From: Acinetobacter defluvii
GTDB taxonomy: Bacteria > Pseudomonadota > Gammaproteobacteria > Pseudomonadales > Moraxellaceae
Direction: 5' to 3'
NCBI RefSeq assembly: GCF_001704615.3
Contig: NZ_CP029397.2
Coordinates: forward strand, 2,914,001 to 2,978,000
Length of the DNA: 64,000 bases
Shown here: positions 27,556 to 35,859 of the stretch, piece by piece
Position numbering within the stretch: the stretch's first letter is position 1
Layout: the number at the start of each line of letters is the position of its first letter
Notes under the pieces: generated by a model
Seen by the model: only the letters and a program-made list of their open reading frames with translations
Database searches by the model: none
What the model was told of the DNA's origin: nothing
Made by a program: the position numbers and the translations under genes

Positions 27556-28623
27556 ATGCCACAACTCGAAAAAAAGAAAATTATTCATACACTTGGAATG
27601 GGATTACTCCATTCCATTTTTAGTCTTTTTGTCATCATTTCTTCCATTTGGCTATGCTGTGTCATCTGGTTTCAAGAACCTCTAGGGACGATATTCAGCC
27701 GTATTTTGATCGGCATTTGGATTATATTTTCACTCAGTATTTTAGGCATTTATATTAGCCAAAATCTTTTTAGTCGAAATAAAGATATTGCGATTTATAT
27801 TGTGGCATTTTTACTCAGTTTGATTGGGTATTTCAATATTCCTGCAAAACAAGATCGGGACTGGAATCCCGAAGTAGATCGTTTATTTACCTATAAAAAA
27901 CAAGGTGATATTGTCACTATTCAAAATGTTCGCAATTTTAATTGGATCACTGAAGATCAATACGAGGTGCATTGGGATACACGTCGCTATAATTTGAATC
28001 ATATTACTGGTGTGAATATCATTACTTCTTATTGGATGGGACCACAAATCGCCCACACTTTAGTCAGTTTTGATTTTGCTGATCAAAAACCTTTGGTGTT
28101 TTCAATCGAAATCCGTAAAGAAAAAACAGAAAGCTTCTCTGCCATTGGTGGTTTTTTTAGAAAATATGAATTGAGTCTGATTGCTTCAGATGAAAAGGAC
28201 TTAATTTATACCCGTAGCAATATTCGTAATGAACAAGTTTATTTTTTCCCAATCAATATGCCAAAAGCGGAAATGAGAGCCTTATTTGAAGAATATTTAA
28301 GTAAAACTGATGAGTTAGCGCAACAACCAAAATGGTATAACACCTTGACCAGTAATTGTACAACTTTAGTGTTTGATATGATTCAAGCCATTTCATCTAA
28401 AGAGCTACCATTAGATTATCGTTTGCTTGCTTCAGGCTATTTGCCGAATTATCTTTATGATTTAGGCGCATTAAATCAACAGTGGAACATCAAACAATGG
28501 TATCAACATGCACATGTAAACCCACGTACTGATCTACTTAAACAGGTGAAGAACCCAAGCAGCGAAAACTATTCTAAGGTGATTCGTGAAGGTTTACCGA
28601 AGAGTGTCATAAATGGTTCATAA
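27556..28623 (+). CDS. DUF4105 membrane protein
   Basis: A 355-residue protein with three predicted N-terminal membrane helices (about residues 15-92) followed by a soluble domain. The latter has NPEVDRLFTYKKQGDIVTIQNVRNFNW and the signature LTSNCTTLVFDMI with Cys268, plus AHTLVSFDF with His167. DUF4105 proteins are predicted cysteine hydrolases of the inner membrane/periplasm (a circularly permuted NlpC/P60-like fold), but no reaction is established. It follows folA by 28 bases and is probably co-transcribed. Confidence 0.75.
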   Translation: MPQLEKKKIIHTLGMGLLHSIFSLFVIISSIWLCCVIWFQEPLGTIFSRILIGIWIIFSLSILGIYISQNLFSRNKDIAIYIVAFLLSLIGYFNIPAKQDRDWNPEVDRLFTYKKQGDIVTIQNVRNFNWITEDQYEVHWDTRRYNLNHITGVNIITSYWMGPQIAHTLVSFDFADQKPLVFSIEIRKEKTESFSAIGGFFRKYELSLIASDEKDLIYTRSNIRNEQVYFFPINMPKAEMRALFEEYLSKTDELAQQPKWYNTLTSNCTTLVFDMIQAISSKELPLDYRLLASGYLPNYLYDLGALNQQWNIKQWYQHAHVNPRTDLLKQVKNPSSENYSKVIREGLPKSVINGS

Positions 28624-28717
28624 TCCAATGACTTTTTAACGCTTAGATACATTGTCAAACTAGTGATTTGCATGATTTTTTGGTTATATATAGGCAAATT
28701 ATATTTTTGAGAAAATC

Positions 28718-29140
28718 ATGCTAAAACATCTTTTATGGGTTGGACTGACGTCAACTGTATTTGTAGGCTGTGCGACAACAAACACTGTAAAACAACAAGA
28801 AAATCTAGCACTTTTGCAAAATAAAGTTTGGGTTATGACCCATATTGGTACAACTGAATATAAGCAAAAAACGGATTCGCCCGTGATTCAGTTTGGAAGT
28901 GACTTACGTGTCAGTGGCGCTGATGGTTGTAACCGTGTCATGGGACATTATGCAGTTAAAGATTACCATTTAAACTTAGGTGAAATTGCATCTACAAAAA
29001 TGCTTTGCCCAAACAATACAGATGTCGTTGCAAAATACAACACCGCTTTAAAGCAAGTCATGGGCTATCAGGTCTATGCTAAAACTTTAAAATTGGTGGA
29101 CAAATATGGCAATGTCGTCCTGCAATACAAAACGCCATAA
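28718..29140 (+). CDS. META-domain lipoprotein (HslJ-like)
   Basis: A 140-residue lipoprotein with lipobox VFVGC (Cys18) and a META domain: LLQNKVWVMTHIG, SPVIQFGSDLRVSGADGCNRVMGHY, LGEIASTKMLCPN and LKLVDKYGNVVLQY. The GxDGCNxxxGxY and TKMxC motifs are the family signature. HslJ-type proteins are envelope stress or resistance factors of unknown mechanism. Confidence 0.85.
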   Translation: MLKHLLWVGLTSTVFVGCATTNTVKQQENLALLQNKVWVMTHIGTTEYKQKTDSPVIQFGSDLRVSGADGCNRVMGHYAVKDYHLNLGEIASTKMLCPNNTDVVAKYNTALKQVMGYQVYAKTLKLVDKYGNVVLQYKTP

Positions 29141-29157
29141 TGTTGGACGGCATTTAA

Positions 29158-29200
29158 CAGCATAAAAGCTTATATTTTCAGGTTTTATGCGGTTTTATTT
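29158..29200 (+). terminator. Probable terminator after the META lipoprotein gene
   Basis: GCATAAAA (29160-29167) pairs with TTTTATGC (29183-29190), followed by GGTTTTATTTT. Confidence 0.55.
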
Positions 29201-29233
29201 TGATCCAGAAAATAAAATAGAAAGGAGATCGTG

Positions 29234-29758
29234 ATGCAACAAGCATTATTTGGCGGTGGATGTTTTTGGTGTACCGAAGCAGTATTTTTACAACTGAAAG
29301 GCGTTACACAAATCACCAGTGGTTATGCAGGTGGAAATACAGATCAGCCTACCTACGAACAGATTTGCACGGGCACGACCAACCATGCGGAAGTGATTTT
29401 GATTGATTTTGATGAGCAACAAATCAGTTTTAAACAACTGCTGACAGTATTTTTTAGCACACATGATCCAACGACTTTAAACCGTCAAGGCAATGATATT
29501 GGTACACAATATCGCTCAGTGATTTATTATTTTAATGCTGAACAAAAAGCACAAGCTGAAAGCTATATTGCAGAATTAACAGCACAAGATTTAAATATTG
29601 TCACTGAATTAAGCCCTGTGCCAACGTTCTATCCTGCTGAAGACTACCATCAAAATTATTATGCAAAAAACCCATCACAGGGTTATTGTAACTTTGCCAT
29701 TCCTCCAAAGTTAATGAAACTGCAAAGCCAATTTAAAGACTTACTTAAAGAGAGCTAA
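29234..29758 (+). CDS. msrA: Peptide-methionine (S)-S-oxide reductase MsrA
   Basis: Repairs methionine-S-sulfoxide in proteins. It is 174 residues, with catalytic motif [12 protein letters not shown] near the N-terminus, [48 protein letters not shown] and EDYHQNYY. An AAGGAG ribosome site at 29222-29227 is well spaced from ATG 29234; the GTG three bases upstream is a less likely start. It is convergent with exbD across a shared terminator. Confidence 0.96.
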   Translation: MQQALFGGGCFWCTEAVFLQLKGVTQITSGYAGGNTDQPTYEQICTGTTNHAEVILIDFDEQQISFKQLLTVFFSTHDPTTLNRQGNDIGTQYRSVIYYFNAEQKAQAESYIAELTAQDLNIVTELSPVPTFYPAEDYHQNYYAKNPSQGYCNFAIPPKLMKLQSQFKDLLKES

Positions 29759-29775
29759 GTCTTTATAAAAAAATA

Positions 29776-29803
29776 AAAAAGCGATCTTTAAAGATCGCTT
29801 TTT
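29776..29803. terminator. Bidirectional terminator between msrA and exbD
   Basis: A near-perfect palindrome, AAAAAGCGATCTTT / AAAGATCGCTTTTT, symmetric for both strands. Confidence 0.9.
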
Positions 29804-29826
29804 AACACGTTACGCTATTTGAAAAC

Positions 29827-30231
29827 TTAATGATCACTCATAAAGGCAAGGTCGTTCAGCCCGGCTTCACTGGCACGAGACATGACTTGAGCAACTGTAT
29901 CATAACGTGCATCTTGGTCTGCTCTAAGTTGAACTGCAGGTTTTACAGATTTTCCTGCCGCTTCTTGGAAGCGTTTTTCCAACTCAGGTAAACCGATCAC
30001 TTGATCATTCCAAGCCACTTCACCATTTTTATTGATGCTAATGGTAATGGCTTCTGGTGGCGGATCCACAATTTCCGCAGTGGTTTTTGGTAAGGTTAAT
30101 GGTATTGATGGGTTAGCAACGGTTGCAGTCACCAAAAAGATGATCATCAATACCAACATAATGTCGATGAGCGGAATGAGATTCATCTCATTCATGCCAG
30201 CATCATTGTCTTCACCCAATTGAAAAGCCAT
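29827..30231 (-). CDS. exbD: Biopolymer transport protein ExbD
   Basis: A 134-residue inner-membrane component of the TonB energy-transducing complex. It has one membrane helix carrying the essential Asp (LIPLIDIMLVLMIIFLVTA) and a periplasmic domain (PEAITISINKNGEVAWND ... VQLRADQDARYDTVAQVM). It overlaps the exbB stop by one base and is last in tonB-exbB-exbD. Confidence 0.95.
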   Translation of the reverse strand: MAFQLGEDNDAGMNEMNLIPLIDIMLVLMIIFLVTATVANPSIPLTLPKTTAEIVDPPPEAITISINKNGEVAWNDQVIGLPELEKRFQEAAGKSVKPAVQLRADQDARYDTVAQVMSRASEAGLNDLAFMSDH

Positions 30232-30851
30232 TAAGCTTGACCTCCAACTAAACTTTTTTGTGTCGCTTGGTTTTCAACTTTTAAGGTTGAATCTTGCTGC
30301 AACATTGTATCAATCAATAAACCATGTGCTTGATTTTGTAACTCATTGGACAAGGTACGGTTGAAACGCACACAAATGTTATATGCTAATACCGCAGGAA
30401 TCGCCACAGCCAGACCTAAACCTGTCATGATCAAAGCTTCACCTACAGGTGTTGCCACTTGCGCTAGCCCTGCTTGACCACTTTTACCCACAGCAACCAG
30501 TGCATGGAAAATCCCCCACACAGTACCAAACAAACCCACAAATGGAGCAATTGAAGCAATGGTCCCTAAAACTGAAACACCTTTTTCGGCATTTGATTTT
30601 TCAACTGAAATCTGACGCAACAAAGCTTGTTCAGCGACTGCTTTACGCTGATCAAAACTCAAAGGAGCAAGTTTTGCTTTCAGCTGATTTAAGGCTTGAG
30701 CAAGATGAACTTGAGCTTGTTGTTTAAGCTGACGTGTACCCATTAAACGTAAAATGAATACCGTCCATGTGGCAATCGACATTGCCAATAACACGAAATA
30801 CAGTGTCTTACTCACTGCATCTGCATGTTGCCAATAAACTGAAAAGTTCAT
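30231..30851 (-). CDS. exbB: Biopolymer transport protein ExbB (MotA/TolQ/ExbB family)
   Basis: A 206-residue protein with three membrane helices that forms the proton channel with ExbD. The family core is present: VLGTIASIAPFVGLFGTVWGIFHALV followed by VATPVGEALIMTGLGLAVAIPAVLAYN. It lies 32 bases downstream of tonB on the minus strand and overlaps exbD by one base. Confidence 0.95.
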   Translation of the reverse strand: MNFSVYWQHADAVSKTLYFVLLAMSIATWTVFILRLMGTRQLKQQAQVHLAQALNQLKAKLAPLSFDQRKAVAEQALLRQISVEKSNAEKGVSVLGTIASIAPFVGLFGTVWGIFHALVAVGKSGQAGLAQVATPVGEALIMTGLGLAVAIPAVLAYNICVRFNRTLSNELQNQAHGLLIDTMLQQDSTLKVENQATQKSLVGGQA

Positions 30852-30883
30852 ACTCGAACTCCTGATAGGGTTAGCCGGTTAAA

Positions 30884-31711
30884 TTATTGTCCAGAGGTTT
30901 TCAGATTTACAGGTAAATCAGCCACCATAGCACGTCCATCACTCGATGGATTCATTCTTGCAAAACGTACAGCACTACGCACTTCACGATCAAGACCAGA
31001 TAAACCACTTGATTTTAAAACAGTGACATTGGTGATTTTACCTGCTGGATTGATTTCAATACGAACAAGTAAAGTACGATCTTGATTTTTCAACAATTCA
31101 TCATCGAACTCAAACGATGGCGCTTTTTTCCAAGAGATCTCACCCGCACTCAATTTACGCGGTTGTTGGGCTTCACGATCTCGATTCGCTTGATCTCTTG
31201 CTGCCTGATCTCTCGCAGCTTGTTCTCTTGCCGCCTGATCACGTGCGGCTTGATCTCTCGCAGCTTGATCACGCTTCAATTGATCTTGGCGTTGTTGCTC
31301 TAAACGTTGCTGTTCGAGCTGACGCTGCTCTTGTTCACGTTTGATTTTTTCATAATCAATCTTTGGTTCTTCCTGTTGAATGGCTTTCTTTTCCACCACA
31401 GGTTTTTTCTGCGTAATCAGTTTTGGTTTTTCAATCGGTGGCGGTGGTGCCTTTTTCTCAACCACAGGTTTTGGTTCAACCTTTGGTTTTACAGGAGGTG
31501 GCGGTGGTGGTGGTGCGATCTGCTCTTCTTTAATTTTTACGAATTTAACTTGAATCGGTTTTTTCTCGATAGGCTTCAGTTCAGGCGTTTTTAAATGACT
31601 CAATGCCCACAATGCCCCTAGGTGTCCGACTAGAACGGCAATGAGCGCAGCAATGACCTTTTTCTTCATTGGGTTTGGAGCCTGCATATTTGAAGTGGAA
31701 GATTGACTCAT
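30884..31711 (-). CDS. tonB: Energy transducer TonB with RDQAA repeat spacer
   Basis: A 275-residue protein linking the ExbB-ExbD motor to outer-membrane receptors. It has a single membrane helix (residues about 17-38, with the conserved His in VGHLGALW), a proline/lysine-rich stretch (62-105), then an unusual charged/alanine segment (120-182) containing six tandem RDQAA/REQAA pentads (residues 147-176), and a C-terminal TonB domain (DRTLLVRIEINPAGKITNV and SGLDREVRSAVRFARM). It is first in the operon with exbB and exbD. A Fur-like inverted repeat lies about 100 bases upstream. It is the likely partner of the three receptors at 1604-8945. Confidence 0.94.
   Translation of the reverse strand: MSQSSTSNMQAPNPMKKKVIAALIAVLVGHLGALWALSHLKTPELKPIEKKPIQVKFVKIKEEQIAPPPPPPPVKPKVEPKPVVEKKAPPPPIEKPKLITQKKPVVEKKAIQQEEPKIDYEKIKREQEQRQLEQQRLEQQRQDQLKRDQAARDQAARDQAAREQAARDQAARDQANRDREAQQPRKLSAGEISWKKAPSFEFDDELLKNQDRTLLVRIEINPAGKITNVTVLKSSGLSGLDREVRSAVRFARMNPSSDGRAMVADLPVNLKTSGQ
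31184..31273 (-). repeat. Tandem RDQAA pentapeptide repeat inside tonB
   Basis: Six consecutive 15-bp units encode RDQAA, RDQAA, REQAA, RDQAA, RDQAN-type pentads in TonB residues 147-176. The units differ at synonymous positions, so the array is older than the exact minisatellites elsewhere in the window. Confidence 0.8.
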
Positions 31712-31808
31712 ACGAATCTAATGACCTAAATCTGAAAAAAATCTGTATCAAAATAGTTTGTCAGATGTTCTTCATCGGATAAAACAACGAAAGTGACCCA
31801 ATAATAAA

Positions 31809-31823
31809 TGAGAAGTGTTTTCA
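31809..31823 (-). promoter_or_regulatory. Fur-box-like inverted repeat upstream of tonB
   Basis: TGAGAAGTGTTTTCA matches 10 of 15 Fur consensus positions and is the core of the inverted repeat AAATGAGAA-GTG-TTTTCATTT. It lies about 100 bases before the tonB start. Confidence 0.45.
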
Positions 31824-31874
31824 TTTGCAACTACTTTTTCGATGGTTTTTATTGCTTCTATGAATTAAAAATAG

Positions 31875-31902
31875 AAAAAGGATGCATAGCAGCATCCTTT
31901 TT
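31875..31902 (-). terminator. Terminator after purU
   Basis: AAAAAGGATGC pairs with GCATCCTTTTT (11 bp, 6-base loop). On the minus strand the T-run follows the stem, 22 bases past the purU stop. Confidence 0.9.
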
Positions 31903-31923
31903 TCACATCACAATTAAAATATT

Positions 31924-32790
31924 TTATTGAAATACAACAGTTTTATTACCATCTACAATAATACGGTCTTCCAAATGCCATTTTACCGCACGTGCTAAAA
32001 CATTTCGTTCCACATCTTGTCCAAGCTCACGTAATTGCTCAACGGTAAAATCATGACTAACACGCTCTACATCTTGCTCAATGATCGGACCCTGATCGAG
32101 ATCAGCCGTCACATAATGCGCTGTTGCACCAATCAATTTCACGCCTTTTTCATGTGCTTGTTTATATGGATTTGCCCCAACAAATGCAGGTAAGAAGGAA
32201 TGGTGAATATTGATAATTTTCATTTCCCATTTAGATACAAATTCTTCATCTAAAATTTGCATATAACGCGCCAACACCAATAAATCATTACCTTGCATGA
32301 ATTCATCGATTTGCGCATAAGCTTCACGTTTATTCTCTTTATTGACAGGTACAACGTGAAATGGAATACCAAAATTTTCAACCGCTTCTTTTAAATCAGG
32401 ATGATTTGATACCACTTGGGTAATTTCACATGGTAAACCACCACGAGAATGACGCCATAACAACTCTAGTAAAGCGTGATCAACTTTCGATACCAAAATC
32501 CCGACTTTTTTCAAATCACTGACCAAAGCCAAACGCCAATGCATGGCATAACGTTCTGCGACATTATTGGCAAACGTCTGTAACAAAGTTTCACGACGAC
32601 TTTGTAAGTTTTCCAACTCAAACTCAACACGCATAAAATAACGTCCGCCCTGAGCTTCAGTTGCATATTGATCAAGCGCAGTAATATTTGCGCCTTGATG
32701 ATACAAAAAGCTCGATACAGCTTGCACGATTCCTGGTTTATCTTCACAAGTAATCAGGAGACGTGCTGTGTTGGCAGTGGTCATGTTCAT
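31924..32790 (-). CDS. purU: Formyltetrahydrofolate deformylase
   Basis: Hydrolyses 10-formyltetrahydrofolate to formate and tetrahydrofolate, feeding formate to PurT and balancing the one-carbon pool. It has an N-terminal ACT domain (RLLITCEDKPGIVQAVSSFLYHQGANI) and a C-terminal formyl-transferase fold (KKVGILVSKVDHALLELLWRH, LLVLARYMQIL, IINIHHSFLPAFVGANPY, and GATAHYVTADLDQGPII with catalytic Asp). There are two close ATGs (32790 and 32784) and an in-frame GTG at 32805; no ribosome site decides, so ATG 32790 is chosen. It lies downstream of the TetR gene on the same strand. Confidence 0.95.
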   Translation of the reverse strand: MNMTTANTARLLITCEDKPGIVQAVSSFLYHQGANITALDQYATEAQGGRYFMRVEFELENLQSRRETLLQTFANNVAERYAMHWRLALVSDLKKVGILVSKVDHALLELLWRHSRGGLPCEITQVVSNHPDLKEAVENFGIPFHVVPVNKENKREAYAQIDEFMQGNDLLVLARYMQILDEEFVSKWEMKIINIHHSFLPAFVGANPYKQAHEKGVKLIGATAHYVTADLDQGPIIEQDVERVSHDFTVEQLRELGQDVERNVLARAVKWHLEDRIIVDGNKTVVFQ

Positions 32791-32875
32791 GTTAATGGGT
32801 ATCACTTATACGTTAATTTGAAAACAGCCGAATATTCTAACGCTTTTTACACAGCTTTCAATCGTTGATCGACAT

Positions 32876-33568
32876 TCATTCATGTTTAAATGTTGATAAA
32901 CTGGCAAATAACTCAGATGAACCAAAACTTTCCAACAAACGCTCATAGGTTTCACGGCTTTCACCACGCAAATAAGGTCCTTCCAAAAACACCATTTGAC
33001 GCAAAGCTTGCCACATCCATTTTTCATCCAAATGATTAGAATTACTCAAATGTCCTGACATATATAAGAAATTTGTCCAATTGGTCAGCACGATCCAAAT
33101 ATTGATAATCAAGGCTTCAATCTCTGATGCCGTCATTTGCATTAGACCTGCATCAACAAAAGCATGATAAATTTTTTGCCCTTGTTGCATCACTTTCCCT
33201 GCAAAACGTGGATAAACTTTTCTAAAGTCACAGTTATTTTCAATCAAATGATAAACATCACGATGTAAAAAGCGATATTCCCACAACTGACTACTCAAAA
33301 CCTGAAAATAGCGAATTTTATCATTCGCATTGACTGCTCGGTCATCTGGCAAAGCCAGCATTTCTAAAGTCTCTTTTTGATAACGTTCCATCAACTCTTT
33401 GATGATTTCTTGCTTGTTGCGAAAGTGATAATACAAATTGCCCGGACTAATCCCAAGCTCAGCAGCAATATGGTTTGTCGTGATTGAACGCTCGCCACGT
33501 TCGTTGAACAATTGTAGGCTGATTTGCAAAATTCGATCTTTGGTTTTTACCGTTTTGGAGTGCGACAT
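32876..33568 (-). CDS. TetR/AcrR-family transcriptional regulator
   Basis: A 230-residue regulator. The N-terminal HTH (residues about 8-55) reads RILQISLQLFNERGERSITTNHIAAELGISPGNLYYHFRNKQEII, the typical TetR DNA-binding helix with YYHFRNK. The long C-terminal ligand domain is helical and rich in aromatics, suggesting a hydrophobic ligand. It is divergent from an aldehyde dehydrogenase gene, and a perfect 16-bp palindrome lies between them, so it probably controls that gene and itself. Confidence 0.9.
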   Translation of the reverse strand: MSHSKTVKTKDRILQISLQLFNERGERSITTNHIAAELGISPGNLYYHFRNKQEIIKELMERYQKETLEMLALPDDRAVNANDKIRYFQVLSSQLWEYRFLHRDVYHLIENNCDFRKVYPRFAGKVMQQGQKIYHAFVDAGLMQMTASEIEALIINIWIVLTNWTNFLYMSGHLSNSNHLDEKWMWQALRQMVFLEGPYLRGESRETYERLLESFGSSELFASLSTFKHE

Positions 33569-33587
33569 CCTGATCCCATATTTCAGC

Positions 33588-33603
33588 GTTAGCTTAAGCT
33601 AAC
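33588..33603. promoter_or_regulatory. Perfect 16-bp palindrome, candidate TetR operator
   Basis: GTTAGCTTAAGCTAAC is perfectly symmetric and lies 20 bases upstream of the TetR gene start and 78 bases upstream of the divergent aldehyde dehydrogenase. The size and location are typical of TetR operators. Confidence 0.7.
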
Positions 33604-33680
33604 ATATAAAGTGACTTGACTAATTAGAGCTTTTACTCTAAAAATTATCATAAATCAGCTCCTATCTAACGGTGTTCGAG

Positions 33681-35129
33681 ATGAACAGTCAAACAAAAAC
33701 AAATCCAATGACTTCTTATTCCTCTGAAGTTCAACATTTACATGATACGCTTGCACAACAACAACAAGCATATCAACGTTATCCCGTTCCAACTGCAAAA
33801 GAACGTATTGAGCGTTTGGCTCGCTTAAAAAAAGTGTTACTAAAATATCAAGATCAAATTGCAGAAGCAATCAATCAAGATTATGGCAACCGATCTATCA
33901 CTGAAACTAAAATCGGTGAATTGGTGACCTGTTTAGAACAGATCAAATATTATAGTAAAAATTTAACTACATGGATGAAGCCATCAAAACGTCATGTTGG
34001 CATCATGCATCAACCCTCTAAAGCATGGGTACAGTACCAACCGCTTGGCGTGATTGGTATTATTACACCATGGAATTACCCATTACTACTTTCAATAGGT
34101 CCTTTGATCTGTGCTTTAGCCGCAGGCAACCATGCCATGATCAAAATCTCAAGTTCATCTATGCATTTTGGTTATGTTTTAGAAAATGCTTTAGCAGAAG
34201 CATTTCCACGTGAACTCGTTGCCGTCATTACTGGAGGTGGTGTAATCTCAGATGCATTTAGCCACCTAGCTTTTGATAAAATCATTTTCACAGGTTCAAC
34301 CAATGTCGGTAAAACTGTGATGGCAGCAGCTTCAGAGAATTTAGTTCCTGTGATTTTAGAGTTGGGTGGTAAGTCCCCTGCTATTGTGCATCCGTCTACT
34401 GAAATGAAAGATGTCGCACAACGTTTAGCATTTGGTAAGTTATGGAATGCAGGACAAACTTGTGTTGCACCAGACCATTTATTCTTACCGAAAGGCAAAA
34501 CGGCTGAGTTTGTGGATCAGTTCAAAAAAATTGTCAGCAGTATGTATCCAACACTTGCCAACAACCAAGACTACACCTCGATGATTAATGATAAGCAATA
34601 TAGACGTGTGCAAGGCTATCTAGAAGACGCTAAAGCACAAGGTGCAGAACTGATTGAAATTAATCCTAAAAATGAGGATCTAACCTCAGTACGTAAAATT
34701 GCACCAACCTTAGTTACAGAGGTAACCACTGACATGGATATCATGAAAAATGAAATCTTTGGACCAGTATTACCGATCATGGAATATGATCAAATTGATG
34801 ATGTCATCGACTTTATTAATAGCCGTCCACGCCCACTTGCATTATACTATTTCGACTTTGACGATGCACGAGCACAATATGTGGCGCAGCGTACCCATTC
34901 AGGGCATTTCGGTCAAAATGCATTATTAACCCATGTTGCACAAGATGATCTGCCATTTGGTGGTGTTGGTGCATCAGGTATGGGTAAATATCACGGCCCA
35001 GAAGGTTTCTTCAATTTGTCACATGAACGTTCTATGATGTCGATGCCTAAACTATTTAGCATAAAATTCATCCTACCGCCATTTGGTGGCGCTGTTCATA
35101 AAATTTTAGAGAAAACTTTTATCCGTTAA
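33681..35129 (+). CDS. NAD(P)-dependent aldehyde dehydrogenase, coniferyl aldehyde dehydrogenase type
   Basis: A 482-residue member of the aldehyde dehydrogenase superfamily, closest in pattern to coniferyl/fatty aldehyde dehydrogenases (class-3-like: about 480 residues with a membrane-leaning hydrophobic C-terminus SIKFILPPFGGAVHKILEK). Catalytic residues are Glu227 in VILELGGKSP and Cys261 in NAGQTCVAPD; cofactor motifs are IITPWNYPLLL and FTGSTNVGK. The start is ATG 33681; a GTG nine bases upstream is in frame. It is divergent from the TetR gene, whose probable operator lies between. The substrate, an aromatic or long-chain aldehyde, is inferred. Confidence 0.88.
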   Translation: MNSQTKTNPMTSYSSEVQHLHDTLAQQQQAYQRYPVPTAKERIERLARLKKVLLKYQDQIAEAINQDYGNRSITETKIGELVTCLEQIKYYSKNLTTWMKPSKRHVGIMHQPSKAWVQYQPLGVIGIITPWNYPLLLSIGPLICALAAGNHAMIKISSSSMHFGYVLENALAEAFPRELVAVITGGGVISDAFSHLAFDKIIFTGSTNVGKTVMAAASENLVPVILELGGKSPAIVHPSTEMKDVAQRLAFGKLWNAGQTCVAPDHLFLPKGKTAEFVDQFKKIVSSMYPTLANNQDYTSMINDKQYRRVQGYLEDAKAQGAELIEINPKNEDLTSVRKIAPTLVTEVTTDMDIMKNEIFGPVLPIMEYDQIDDVIDFINSRPRPLALYYFDFDDARAQYVAQRTHSGHFGQNALLTHVAQDDLPFGGVGASGMGKYHGPEGFFNLSHERSMMSMPKLFSIKFILPPFGGAVHKILEKTFIR

Positions 35130-35178
35130 CTGATCAAGGCATGATCTATCGTCAAAGATCATGCAGTGTTTTCACCGA

Positions 35179-35205
35179 TTCCGCTTGTCTTTTAAGCGGA
35201 ATTTT
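35179..35205 (+). terminator. Terminator after the aldehyde dehydrogenase gene
   Basis: TTCCGCTT pairs with AAGCGGAA, followed by TTTT. A second hairpin (GCATGATCT / AGATCATGC, 35139-35164) lies just before it, making a tandem arrangement. Confidence 0.75.
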
Positions 35206-35294
35206 GGTATAAAACGCCCCTTGAAAGAATTCAATCCGTTTTATTTTGACTGGCCATACAGATTTGCTGTTGGCTAAATCAATGGAGTTACACC

Positions 35295-35531
35295 ATGTCT
35301 AAGGTTTGCCAAGTTACCGGCAAGCGTCCAGTCGTTGGTAACAACGTCTCACACGCCAACAACAAAACTAAACGCCGGTTCGAGCCGAACCTGCACCACC
35401 ACCGTTTCTGGTTAGAAAGCGAAAAACGTTTTGTACGTCTTCGTCTAACCACTAAAGGTATGCGTATTATCGACAAATTGGGTATCGAAAAGGTTGTTGC
35501 TGACCTACGTGCTCAAGGTCAAAAGATCTAA
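35295..35531 (+). CDS. rpmB: 50S ribosomal protein L28
   Basis: A 78-residue ribosomal protein. It begins [33 protein letters not shown], the conserved L28 N-terminus, with CQVTGK retaining a single Cys (zinc-independent form). It is followed 12 bases later by rpmG, the usual pairing. Confidence 0.98.
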
Positions 35532-35543
35532 GGAGTCTGAACC

Positions 35544-35699
35544 ATGCGTGATAAAATTCGCCTAGTCTCTACTGCTGGTACAGGTTATTTCTATACCACA
35601 ACTAAGAACAAACGTACTATGCCGGAAAAAATGGAAATCAAAAAATTTGATCCAAAAATCCGTCAACATGTCGTATTCAAAGAAGCTAAAATTAAATAA
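35544..35699 (+). CDS. rpmG: 50S ribosomal protein L33
   Basis: A 51-residue ribosomal protein, [20 protein letters not shown] ... [19 protein letters not shown], without the CxxC pairs of the zinc-binding form. An AAGGAG ribosome site lies just upstream, overlapping the end of rpmB. It is followed by a strong terminator. Confidence 0.98.
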   Translation: MRDKIRLVSTAGTGYFYTTTKNKRTMPEKMEIKKFDPKIRQHVVFKEAKIK

Positions 35700-35712
35700 T
35701 TTTAGTTTTTTA

Positions 35713-35743
35713 AAAAACACGACCCTTTTGGGTCGTTTTTTTT
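35713..35743 (+). terminator. Terminator of rpmB-rpmG
   Basis: ACGACCC pairs with GGGTCGT around TTTT, flanked by A and T runs. Confidence 0.93.
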
Positions 35744-35859
35744 GCCTTTTTTTTATGCACATGGTTAAAATCCTCCAAGTTTTTTCTTTTGGCACTCTTT
35801 GTGCTTAGTTTGCGCATTGAGTTGTCTAATAAATTTCTCCACCTTTTAAGGAGTGTTGA

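Noticed and set aside
31307..31594. Open frame on the + strand opposite tonB (95 aa, rich in Phe/Trp/Leu)
   Set aside because: Antisense shadow of the Lys/Pro-rich TonB coding region; no ribosome site or family features.
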